From NCBI RefSeq assembly GCF_013385175.1, contig NZ_JABZEO010000023.1, forward strand, positions 1-37,819: 37,819 bases of DNA. The letters are read 5' to 3'. The DNA comes from Allochromatium humboldtianum (GTDB lineage Bacteria > Pseudomonadota > Gammaproteobacteria > Chromatiales > Chromatiaceae). This document shows positions 12,773-19,335 of the stretch, piece after piece; position 1 is the stretch's first letter; each line of letters begins with the position of its first letter. The notes below the pieces were generated by a model that worked only from the letters and a program-made list of their open reading frames with translations, was not told where the DNA came from and searched no databases. Position numbers and translations under genes: made by a program.

Positions 12773-12896
12773 CTCGATGTGGCTCCGGTTGTGGTGGGGC
12801 GTTCAGATTTCGCGCGCCTTCAGCCGTCGATCTTCGGCGGCGATAGCGCGCGTGATCCAGTCGAACCGCTCGCGACCAGGGCAGAGGCCTCGTCCA

Positions 12897-13382
12897 TCAC
12901 GATCCAAGCGCGTCGGTCAGGATGGCCAGGATCTCGTTGCGAAGCGTATCGGGCAGATTGCCCGCCGCGTCGATTGGCAAGAAGGGGCGCGCGGGGATCG
13001 GTGCCAGCGGGCCGCCATAAAAGCGATTGTCGGCCCGACCGAATTGATGGGTGGCGGCATACTCCTTACCCACGCCGAGCGATGCCCAATCGGCACCGGC
13101 AGCGCTGCTGATACTGCCAGCCAGTCCGCTGCTACCAGTGACTTGCAGGATGGGACCAGGCCAATGCCCACTCTTGGCGCGAATCGCCTTGGTCACATTC
13201 GACAGATCCGCCCATGGAGCACCGAAGGGCGAGCGCTCATCCTGAAAGGCGTCTTCGGTGTGGTTGCGTAGGGCGCGTGCGATGTCTTCCATCACCGGCT
13301 GCATATCGTTCACGCGCGTTAGCAGGCTCTCCAGGGTGGCGCGCAGGGCGCGGTCGTCGACCTCGATGCAAATTTCAGTCAT
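12897..13382 (-). CDS. Mu gpG-like phage virion morphogenesis protein (Phage_tail_S family)
   Basis: A 161-aa protein with the family layout: an N-terminal helix pair (ALRATLESLLTRVNDMQPVMEDIARAL), then FQDERSPFGAPWADLS, LQVTGSSGLAGSI, the VGKEYAATHQFG segment, and PARPFLPI near the C terminus. Relatives act in tail or tail-completion assembly in Mu and P2 type phages. The ATG at 13380-13382 overlaps the stop of the upstream gene (ATGA), so the long frame open upstream to 13553 is not the real start. It is translationally coupled to a TubC_N-like gene downstream of the primase, an unusual place for a morphogenesis gene. Confidence 0.8.
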   Translation of the reverse strand: MTEICIEVDDRALRATLESLLTRVNDMQPVMEDIARALRNHTEDAFQDERSPFGAPWADLSNVTKAIRAKSGHWPGPILQVTGSSGLAGSISSAAGADWASLGVGKEYAATHQFGRADNRFYGGPLAPIPARPFLPIDAAGNLPDTLRNEILAILTDALGS

Positions 13383-13912
13383 GAGGCGGTTCTCCGTAGG
13401 GTCATGGGGTCGTGATCGTCCAGGCCGGGCCGGTAGCCGATGCAGCGGTGAAGCGCATCGATACCGTCCGGGTGGGTGTAGAACTTCGATGTCAGCGGGA
13501 TCTGCCCTCGACGTGCGGCGCGGCAGCCGCCATCGGCTTCGAGGTTCGCGCACTGGCGACAGGCGCGGCGTCCGCTGTCGGGATACCGGAAGCCAGGGTC
13601 AAACCCGTAGCTGGTTAGGATCTCGCGCCGGGTCTCCGGGTCGGTCTCGCCGGCCGCGTCCATCCAGGCCTCGACCTCGGCACGCAAAGCCGTGGCCAGC
13701 GGCGGGGGCGTCGGCTCGTCGTTGGTGGCCTGGGTCAGGCAGGCGATCAGTTCAGCCTTGTGGGCGCGGATCTCGGGCAGGTGCGCGGCGATGGCCGATC
13801 GGTTGCCGGAGAGCATCAGGTCGTTTCCGTCGATCTGGACACGCACACGCTCTGCTTGCATGGTGAGGATGAAGGCACGGGCATCAAACACGGATGGCCC
13901 CTCCATCGTCAT
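13379..13912 (-). CDS. TubC_N-like domain protein with C-terminal cysteine cluster
   Basis: About 177 aa. Residues 1-60 (FDARAFILTMQAERVRVQIDG..., ending EIRAHKAELIACL) resemble the TubC N-terminal docking domain fold: two strands, then a helix with an RAHKAELI motif. The C-terminal part has CRQCANLEADGGCRAA followed by a later Cys in HRCIGYRP, a likely zinc-binding cluster. The family is often found next to P4-like primases in proteobacterial elements, and its role there is unknown. Two ATGs (13910-13912 and 13904-13906) compete; both overlap the 3' end of the primase gene by 20-30 bp. The stop is coupled to the gpG-like ATG. Confidence 0.6.
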   Translation of the reverse strand: MTMEGPSVFDARAFILTMQAERVRVQIDGNDLMLSGNRSAIAAHLPEIRAHKAELIACLTQATNDEPTPPPLATALRAEVEAWMDAAGETDPETRREILTSYGFDPGFRYPDSGRRACRQCANLEADGGCRAARRGQIPLTSKFYTHPDGIDALHRCIGYRPGLDDHDPMTLRRTAS

Positions 13913-16900
13913 CGCTGGCGCCAGCTTCGCCGGGCGGATTTTTTCCGGTAACGCCGTTTTTTGGTGGGACAGGCGGGACAGCCGGGACAAGCCCGCGTGG
14001 TTGCTGGGTTTGAGCCTGTCCCGGTGCCCTTGTCCCGACCGGGACAGGCGGGACACCCCCAACCGGGACACCCCCTGTCTGGACCGACCCGATTGGACTG
14101 TCTGTCCCGGTGAGCTGTCCCGGTTGTCCCGGTGCCGTTTCAGTGACCGGGACAGGCTCCAGCCCGCGCGGTTGCTGGTGGTGTCCCGCCTGTCCCGCCT
14201 GTCCCACGCCTTTATGTAGATCTGAATCGTCAGCGGACAGAATGTCGGCCTTGACGGCGTACAGCCAGGGGCGCAAACCCTCGACAGACGCACGCGCTTT
14301 GAGCTTTCCGGGTTCGTTGGTGTGCAGATAACCCGCGTGCTTCAACACGCGCGCAATCGCGGTGCGATCATGTCCGGGTGCGGCTTCGCTCAATCCGGCA
14401 TCGGTGAGATACCAGAGTCCGCCAACCCGATCGACGAACCCCACGCGATCGCGAACCGGATCATCCGAGCGACGCACACGCGATTGGCGGTCGTAGGGGA
14501 TGATTGGCTCGTCGTCGTCCGGTTCGCCGATGCGCTGAAAGCGGCTCTCATGGGCCAGGATGAAGGCGCGCACGCTGGCGATGATGCGTTGCTCGTCGGT
14601 TTCAGCGGCGGTGCCCAGCCACGCCAGCGCCAGCGAGCGCGCGGCGTGGCGGACCTCGCCCGGACTCACGGGCAGGATGTCGAGATCACTGGCCAGCTCG
14701 CCGGCCACGGCGATCAGGGCGAAGCGACGCAGGGCGCGGCGGGTCTCGGTCGGCAGTCCGGCCGGGGCCAGCTCCATCAAGATCGATTCGACGCGGGCGC
14801 GAACATGGGCGCGGGCCTCGGCCATCGTGGCGAAGCGCAGCGCCAGCCGTTGGACGAACTCAGGGCCGGCCGTACCGTAGTGACGCGCACAGGTGGCCTT
14901 GATCCCCGAGACCAGCGTCTCTCGCTGCTCGATCGGGGCGGCGGCGGCGATGTCGGAGACCTCCACGTCCAAGGCGCGATGGGTCAACCCGCCCTTGATG
15001 GCACGCGGACGCTTGCCGTCGTCATCCGGGTTGGCCATGCGGGCATGAAGCGACATCTCGCCGGTAGAGATCGCGATCGTTCGCCAAGTGCGCGGCTCGC
15101 GCATCTCACGGGCGCTGTTCATCGCGGTCTTTCCTTGGCCTCCCGCAAGCTGGTAGATCAAGGGCCGGATGTCGCCCACGGTGGCGGCTCCCAACTCGTC
15201 CAGGACGAGGGGCAGGTCTGAATGCGCCTCGGCGAGACCTTCAAGCCCGTTGCCGGTCAGGTTCCAGCGACGGATGAAGGCCAGCGATGGGGCGTCGGCC
15301 GGATCGGCCGCGCAGCCCCACGGCGACGCGGCCAACTGTGCCAGCGTGGTCTTGCCCTTGGATGTGGTGCCCCAGAAGTGCAGGACGTAGGAGTCCGCCC
15401 CCTCGGCGAACGCCAGGAGCGCGGGCGCCAGACCGGCACACAGGGCAAACAGCATCGGCGGATGGGCGCCGGCCGGTCGGGCCACATGCGCGCGCCAGTG
15501 CTCCAGGGTTCCAGCCGAGTGCACGGTCTTGACCGTGGGTGAGTAGCGATCGGGTTGGTAGACCAGCTCGCGATTGCCGTCGCGACCGATCACCCGATCG
15601 GGCATCACGAAGGCCAGGGCGCCGGTCGGGTCTTCGAGCCAGCCGAGCCGCTTGGCGCTCAGGATGCGCGCGGACGATTCCCATGCGGCGATGTAGGCCA
15701 GGGCCTTCTTCTCACGGCCGGGAAAGGTGGCCAAGCCCAAGTCAGACAGATCCCCAACCAACGCGCTCGGGTCGGCGTGCAGGCGGGCCGCCGGCATGGC
15801 CAAGCGCTGCTCGCGTCCATCGTGGTCGAGAAAGCCGATCACCATTCCCCACTGACCATGGGCGCCCGTGGTGCGACCGATCACCCACAGCGGGCCACAG
15901 GTCGGGATCAGCTCATCCGGGTTGTCCCCGCCCTTCTCCTTGACCTCGAACACCAGCTTGCGTGTCAGCTTCCAGCCCTTGGGCACGGCCTTACCCGCCC
16001 ACGGCAGCGGCGGCTTGGGGTTGGCGGGCGCGGTGTCGGGTTCGGGGCGCTCGACGAAGCGCCACCTCGGTTCGCATTCGAGGAACCGCTGTGGCGTCCA
16101 ACCCTCGGCGAGCGCGTCCGCTGCATCCCAGCCGGGCGGCAGGGTGTCGGCGAGGCTCGACAGGTCCAGGATCTCGACCGACTGCGCGCCGGCCTCATAG
16201 GCCAGCCGGGCGGCGGTCTGGGCAAACTGCGCACCAGGGGCGTCGTTGTCCGGCCAGATCCGCACCACGCGCCCCTTGAGTGGCGACCAGTCCGAGCGCG
16301 CCGGACTCTTGGCGCCATTCATCGCGGCGACATGGACGAACTCGCACAGCAGCCGGGCGGCGGCATCGGCGGCCTTCTCGCCTTCGCACAGGATGACGGG
16401 GGCCTCGGGGCGGCGCTTGGCGAGCCGATCCAGCCCATAGAGCGGGCGCGGCTCGGCGGGCGCCTGCCAGCGCCAGCCGTCCGGCGTCTGGGTGAGGGGC
16501 CGAAACTCCTTGCCGGTCTCGGTCTCGAAGCGCAGCACAGCGCACAGGACGCGCCCCTCGGCGTCCAGGTAGTCCCATTGGGCCGATGGCTGACCGAGCT
16601 TGGGGTGAGTGGTCGGGCGGGTCTGCATGGCCTTGGGTGCCTTCTTGGCGGGCTTGGGTGCGGTCTCGACCACGGGCACCGCTCCGAGCCATTCGGCCAG
16701 GACGCGGGCCGCGTCGCCTTGGTGGGTGCCGTCCAGATAGGCCACCAGGGCGACCAGATCCCCGCCCCTGTCGTCGGTGGCGAAGTCGGCCCATTGGCCG
16801 GTGTCCAGGTTGACGGAGAATGAGCCGGGCGTCTTGTCGGCACGGGTCGGGTTGACCGACACCCATTCGTGCCCTTGGCGCTTGCCCTCGGGCAGCCAGT

Positions 16901-17258
16901 GCCGACAGACCGCCTCGGACGCGGCCAGGGCGCGCACGGCGGTGTCCTTGATGTCGATACGCGGCGGCCTGGACTGGTCGTGACTCACGGCATGTCCAGC
17001 GGGCGCCGGCTCGCTGAGGCACGCCAGTTCGACCGGCTCTTGCTGGCGCTCATATTCGGCCAGCCGTTCGAGATCGGCCTGAAGATCCGAATCGGCCTCC
17101 AGTTCGGCAGCACGCGCGGTGATCGCGTCGCCTTCCTCGATCGCGCTGGCGATGTCGAACGCTGGCGCCGGGTCGGCCGGCTTGAGACGGATTCCGCGTC
17201 GCTGGCGCGGGGTGGTGGTGGGGGGCGTACCCCCCGATCCCTGGGGGTTGTGGCTCAT
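13884..17258 (-). CDS. P4-alpha-like primase/helicase (Toprim-like plus DUF927 superfamily 3-type ATPase)
   Basis: A 1124-aa replication protein. The N-terminal primase-like part has HEWVSVNPTRADKTPGSFSV and GQWADFATDDRGGDLVALV (about residues 125-175). A Toprim-like region follows (VILCEGEKAADAAARLL, then IWPDNDAPG; about 290-350). A DUF927 helicase region (about 450-800) carries Walker A GTTSKGKTT near 636 and Walker B PLVLDELG near 684. The last 110 residues are a low-complexity Gly/Gln/Pro/Val tail encoded by the GGGACA repeat cluster. It should prime and unwind the excised element, as P4 alpha does. Its ATG overlaps the stop of the upstream 100-aa gene (ATGA at 17255-17258). Confidence 0.85.
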   Translation of the reverse strand: MSHNPQGSGGTPPTTTPRQRRGIRLKPADPAPAFDIASAIEEGDAITARAAELEADSDLQADLERLAEYERQQEPVELACLSEPAPAGHAVSHDQSRPPRIDIKDTAVRALAASEAVCRHWLPEGKRQGHEWVSVNPTRADKTPGSFSVNLDTGQWADFATDDRGGDLVALVAYLDGTHQGDAARVLAEWLGAVPVVETAPKPAKKAPKAMQTRPTTHPKLGQPSAQWDYLDAEGRVLCAVLRFETETGKEFRPLTQTPDGWRWQAPAEPRPLYGLDRLAKRRPEAPVILCEGEKAADAAARLLCEFVHVAAMNGAKSPARSDWSPLKGRVVRIWPDNDAPGAQFAQTAARLAYEAGAQSVEILDLSSLADTLPPGWDAADALAEGWTPQRFLECEPRWRFVERPEPDTAPANPKPPLPWAGKAVPKGWKLTRKLVFEVKEKGGDNPDELIPTCGPLWVIGRTTGAHGQWGMVIGFLDHDGREQRLAMPAARLHADPSALVGDLSDLGLATFPGREKKALAYIAAWESSARILSAKRLGWLEDPTGALAFVMPDRVIGRDGNRELVYQPDRYSPTVKTVHSAGTLEHWRAHVARPAGAHPPMLFALCAGLAPALLAFAEGADSYVLHFWGTTSKGKTTLAQLAASPWGCAADPADAPSLAFIRRWNLTGNGLEGLAEAHSDLPLVLDELGAATVGDIRPLIYQLAGGQGKTAMNSAREMREPRTWRTIAISTGEMSLHARMANPDDDGKRPRAIKGGLTHRALDVEVSDIAAAAPIEQRETLVSGIKATCARHYGTAGPEFVQRLALRFATMAEARAHVRARVESILMELAPAGLPTETRRALRRFALIAVAGELASDLDILPVSPGEVRHAARSLALAWLGTAAETDEQRIIASVRAFILAHESRFQRIGEPDDDEPIIPYDRQSRVRRSDDPVRDRVGFVDRVGGLWYLTDAGLSEAAPGHDRTAIARVLKHAGYLHTNEPGKLKARASVEGLRPWLYAVKADILSADDSDLHKGVGQAGQAGHHQQPRGLEPVPVTETAPGQPGQLTGTDSPIGSVQTGGVPVGGVPPVPVGTRAPGQAQTQQPRGLVPAVPPVPPKNGVTGKNPPGEAGASDDDGGAIRV
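13966..14205. repeat. Cluster of 15 GGGACA/TGTCCC hexamers (iteron-like), candidate replication origin
   Basis: GGGACA begins at 13966, 13975, 13984, 14041, 14050, 14065 and 14149. TGTCCC begins at 14017, 14031, 14103, 14116, 14125, 14182, 14191 and 14200. Several runs keep an exact 9-bp period (GGGACAGGC units). The outer ends form a 24/25 inverted repeat (13965-13989 against 14182-14206). An inner pair, GAGCCTGTCCCGGT and its complement, lies at 14013-14026 and 14146-14159. AGCCCGCGyGGTTGCTGG is repeated directly (from 13990 and 14161). It lies inside the 3' end of the primase gene. Iteron function is inferred. Confidence 0.7.
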
Positions 17259-17557
17259 TGCTCGCGCCCTCCTTGCAAAATCGCGGCCTTCCGGTCGGTC
17301 TCAAGGCGTCCGTCCTCGAAGACGGTAGCTACGTGCGCATCCCAGTTGGGCGGGTCGCACAGGCACACCTCGACCGCACGGGGGAACAGGTGCGCGTGCG
17401 TTTCGTCCATGGACTCGACGCGAATCCACAGGGCCTTGAGTGTGGCGTCAATCACGGCCGAAACCGCGCGGTCGAGCCGTTCCTGTGCGGCGTCCCGTGC
17501 CGACTTGGCGGCGAGGTATTCGGCCATCAGGGCCGGATTGATCGTGGGGGCGCTCAT
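17255..17557 (-). CDS. Hypothetical protein (100 aa) in the primase operon
   Basis: Not recognised. The first 45 residues form a charged helix (AEYLAAKSARDAAQERLDRAVSAVIDATLKAL). The rest looks like a small mixed alpha/beta region with VEVCLCDPPNWDAHVATVFEDGRLETD. Its ATG overlaps the stop of the 124-aa gene upstream and its stop overlaps the primase ATG, both as ATGA, so its translation is coupled to the primase. This tight placement argues that it is real and possibly a replication accessory, though nothing in the sequence names a function. Confidence 0.65.
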   Translation of the reverse strand: MSAPTINPALMAEYLAAKSARDAAQERLDRAVSAVIDATLKALWIRVESMDETHAHLFPRAVEVCLCDPPNWDAHVATVFEDGRLETDRKAAILQGGREQ

Positions 17558-17928
17558 AGCTCGCCCTCCAGTTCCTCAAGCGCGGCCTCGAAGTGGAAGG
17601 CCAGCGCCAGCTTGAGATTCCCGTCGAAACGCGCCTCAGCCAAGCGGCGAAGCGCACGGAGCTGGGCCGGGGGCGGATACCAGTCGAGATCGGCGAGCAG
17701 CTCGCAGACGCTGGGGGCTTGGTCTGTGGTCGCTGGGTCCGGGCACCCGCCATGCTCGGCTTGGTGCAAGCGACGCTCCAGGATCGGCCGGACGGCTCCC
17801 TCAACGGCGGCGCGTAGCTCGTCGTCCAGCTCGATCCCGCCATAGTTGGATGTGATCTCATAGGCGCTCGATAGCTGCTTGCTGAGCGCATAGGACCAGC
17901 GGAACGCCTCGTCGTTGAAGGTGCTCAT
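17554..17928 (-). CDS. Hypothetical protein (124 aa) in the primase operon
   Basis: Not recognised. The start at ATG 17926-17928 is fixed by the ATGA overlap with the upstream gene; the frame is open further upstream only by chance. The protein begins MSTFNDEAFRWSYALSK, carries an acidic helix ELDDELRAAVEGAVRPILERRLHQ, and ends with a helical LALAFHFEAALEELEGEL. There is no signal peptide, membrane segment or known motif. A single HGGCPD cysteine is present. Confidence 0.65.
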   Translation of the reverse strand: MSTFNDEAFRWSYALSKQLSSAYEITSNYGGIELDDELRAAVEGAVRPILERRLHQAEHGGCPDPATTDQAPSVCELLADLDWYPPPAQLRALRRLAEARFDGNLKLALAFHFEAALEELEGEL

Positions 17929-18233
17929 GACTGCACCTCCATGCCGGCCTCGGTCAGGCGGCGCAACGTCCGGGCCTCCTCGGCGATATGCTCGACCAGG
18001 GCGCCGAGCAAGCGGCATTCTCGGTGGATCGCGGCGGCCGCGCTTCGGATTTGCGCCGGGTCGATCGAGTGGCCATGGAACGCGCCTTGGTCGGCATGGC
18101 AGGCCAGCAGATCGGCCAGCCCGGTCACGATCGCGAGGGATTCCGATGCGATGTCGGTTGGGTGGTCGAGCGGATGAAGGACGGCCTCGGCGATACGCCG
18201 AGACAGGGATTCGCGAGCGGTGGGGTTGGTCAT
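17925..18233 (-). CDS. Hypothetical protein (102 aa), first gene of the primase operon
   Basis: Not recognised. The ATG at 18231-18233 has a strong CAGGAGA ribosome binding site 9-10 nt upstream, better than for the coupled genes that follow. The protein is helical, His/Ala-rich in the middle (LACHADQGAFHGHSIDPAQIRSAAAAIHRECRLL), and ends with HIAEEARTLRRLTEAGMEVQS. Its stop overlaps the next start as ATGA. A 323-bp non-coding gap lies upstream, containing the opposite-strand RNA candidate. Confidence 0.65.
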   Translation of the reverse strand: MTNPTARESLSRRIAEAVLHPLDHPTDIASESLAIVTGLADLLACHADQGAFHGHSIDPAQIRSAAAAIHRECRLLGALVEHIAEEARTLRRLTEAGMEVQS

Positions 18234-18323
18234 GGATACGGTCTCCTGAAATTGGATGGAGACCGACCGCAACGGGCAGGACGACGCCAGACGGCCAGAC
18301 GTGCGGACGCACGGGGGCCGGTG

Positions 18324-18330
18324 GTATACT
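18324..18330 (+). promoter_or_regulatory. Extended -10 promoter of the candidate small RNA
   Basis: TGGTATACT at 18322-18330 is an extended -10 element (TGn before TATACT, one mismatch to TATAAT). No good -35 hexamer lies 16-18 bp upstream, which is acceptable for extended -10 promoters. Transcription would start near 18336-18338. Confidence 0.55.
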
Positions 18331-18336
18331 TCTCTC

Positions 18337-18496
18337 GCGTCGGTGTCCGGTGCTGTCGGACTTTGCTCAGGGAGCGGCAAACTCCCTGGGACGACGCCAC
18401 TCGGCAAAAGCGGGTCGTCCGCGAAACACTCTACGCCAGCTTCCGAAATCATTGCAAGCCCGCTGAGGATGCGCCCCTCAGCGGGCTTTTTCTTTT
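18337..18496 (+). ncRNA. Candidate structured small RNA (about 160 nt) in a non-coding gap
   Basis: Between the extended -10 box and a textbook terminator lies a transcript with several predicted stems. One is GUCCG/CGGAC with a 7-nt loop (18345-18361). The second is a 9-bp CUCAGGGAG/CUCCCUGGG stem with loop CGGCAAA (18366-18390). The third is GGACGAC/GUCGUCC (18389-18420), sharing two bases with the previous stem and so able to switch; it encloses GCC-ACUC-GGC. A less paired stretch (18421-18455) precedes the terminator hairpin. It runs opposite to the flanking minus-strand genes and would be antisense to any read-through transcript from the alpA block into the primase operon. It is not a family I recognise. 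Confidence 0.6.
18456..18496 (+). terminator. Strong intrinsic terminator of the small RNA
   Basis: A 13-bp perfect stem, AAGCCCGCTGAGG (18456-18468) with CCTCAGCGGGCTT (18476-18488), has a 7-nt loop and is followed by TTTTTCTTTT on the plus strand. The minus strand lacks a U-run after the hairpin, so termination is directional. No plus-strand protein gene lies upstream to use it, which is the main evidence for a small RNA. Confidence 0.85.
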
Positions 18497-18524
18497 CCGG
18501 GGCGCAACAGCCCGGCTTCGCACG

Positions 18525-18538
18525 CCGATTGCAATCGG
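18525..18538. promoter_or_regulatory. 14-bp perfect palindrome, candidate operator
   Basis: CCGATTGCAATCGG is fully self-complementary. It lies 19 bp beyond the stop of the 156-aa gene and about 30 bp past the terminator of the small RNA. A dimeric regulator such as the element's AlpA- or Mor-like protein could bind here; this is inference. Confidence 0.4.
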
Positions 18539-18556
18539 TTCCCATGTGTCGATCCT

Positions 18557-19027
18557 TCACGCCACGGCGGGTGCCGGGGGCAGCGGACGGGGTTTGGTGC
18601 GCGGCCGGATCAGCACACGGCGGCGGTTGATGCGGTCGCGCTTGCCCAACTCGGCGCGGATCAGGGATGACAGGCGGCGGCGGTCGCGCTCCAGGACGGC
18701 CAGGCGCTTCTGATCGCGCCGGGTCTCCGGGCCGATGGCTTCGAGGGCGAAGAGTTCGACCAGCACGCTTGCCAAACCGATGCAGCCGGACGGCTGGGAC
18801 AGCCAGGGCGGCGGTGGGGCGCTGGGTGGCGTGCTCCGTCGCACGGGGCGGCCCTGCCATATGGACAGTGACAGGCGCTCAAGATCACGCTCCAGGGCCT
18901 CCAGGCGTTCGGTGTGCTGGCCGGTGTCGGTCAGCTCGTCGCGCTCCAGGGCGACGGACGCGAGAGCGAGCACGCCGACGGCCTCGGCGGCCAGACCGGC
19001 ATCGGGCGTTGGGTGGGTGTCCTCCAT
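18557..19027 (-). CDS. Hypothetical protein (156 aa) after alpA
   Basis: Not recognised. It has two related helical halves: LEALERDLERLSLSIWQGRPVRR and LAVLERDRRRLSSLIRAELGKRD share an LExLERDxxRLS pattern, which suggests an internal duplication. The C terminus is strongly basic (RINRRRVLIRPRTKPRPLPP), consistent with nucleic acid binding. It begins 9 bp after the AlpA-like gene, so the two are probably one transcript. The ATG is at 19025-19027. Confidence 0.6.
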   Translation of the reverse strand: MEDTHPTPDAGLAAEAVGVLALASVALERDELTDTGQHTERLEALERDLERLSLSIWQGRPVRRSTPPSAPPPPWLSQPSGCIGLASVLVELFALEAIGPETRRDQKRLAVLERDRRRLSSLIRAELGKRDRINRRRVLIRPRTKPRPLPPAPAVA

Positions 19028-19036
19028 GCCGACACC

Positions 19037-19243
19037 TCAAGCGGCGTGCTGGCGCGATTCGAGCCAGGCGTTCAGGTCTGACTCGCGCCAGCCGATCGCG
19101 CGCTCTCCGAGCTTGATGGATCTCGGAAAGCGGCCGGCAGACATCAGGCGGTAGATCGATCCGCGTGAAAGCCCCGTCCGCTCGGTGACTTCTGGCATAC
19201 GGGCCACGCGCGGCGGGGTGGCGTGCTGTGCGGGGGATTGCAT
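19037..19243 (-). CDS. AlpA-family phage transcriptional regulator / excisionase-like protein
   Basis: A 68-aa protein with a winged helix-turn-helix of the AlpA/MerR-like type: VARMPEVTERTGLSRGSIYRLMSAGRFPRSIKLGERAIGWRESDLNAWLESR. The pattern (recognition helix with SRGSIYRLM, wing FPxSIKLGxRAIGW, final DLxAWLE) is diagnostic. AlpA proteins regulate the integrase of cryptic P4-like elements, and related Vis/Cox proteins of P4 and P2 also promote excision. It lies in the expected place between the integrase side and the replication block. An inverted repeat upstream (19303-19335) is a likely binding site. Confidence 0.9.
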   Translation of the reverse strand: MQSPAQHATPPRVARMPEVTERTGLSRGSIYRLMSAGRFPRSIKLGERAIGWRESDLNAWLESRQHAA

Positions 19244-19302
19244 GTGTCGTCCTCACTGCCGTTTAAGATGCAAGGACGTTACGAGAGACACAAACAGGCG
19301 TG

Positions 19303-19335
19303 GCCTAAATAGGCGGATGACGCGCCTATTTAGGC
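19303..19335. promoter_or_regulatory. 13-bp perfect inverted repeat upstream of alpA, candidate operator
   Basis: GCCTAAATAGGCG (19303-19315) and CGCCTATTTAGGC (19323-19335) are perfect complements separated by 7 bp. Each arm is itself nearly palindromic (CCTAAATAGG). The site is 60-90 bp upstream of the AlpA-like start and overlaps the stop codon of the 226-aa gene. It suits control of the alpA transcript or of excision. It is much more AT-rich than the flanking DNA. Confidence 0.6.

Noticed and set aside
12897-13553. A 218-aa version of the gpG-like protein
   Set aside because: The extra 57 residues are Arg/Pro-rich and antisense in character, and the ATGA overlap at 13379-13382 fixes the start.
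13966-14205. Possible CRISPR array in the GGGACA repeat cluster
   Set aside because: Units are only 6-9 bp, occur in both orientations, have no unique spacers of constant length and lie inside a coding frame. No cas genes are present.
13379-14293. A 304-aa version of the TubC_N-like protein
   Set aside because: The extra N-terminal part is an Arg/Ser-rich translation of the repeat cluster out of frame with the primase. A start at 13912 or 13906 leaves a normal protein.
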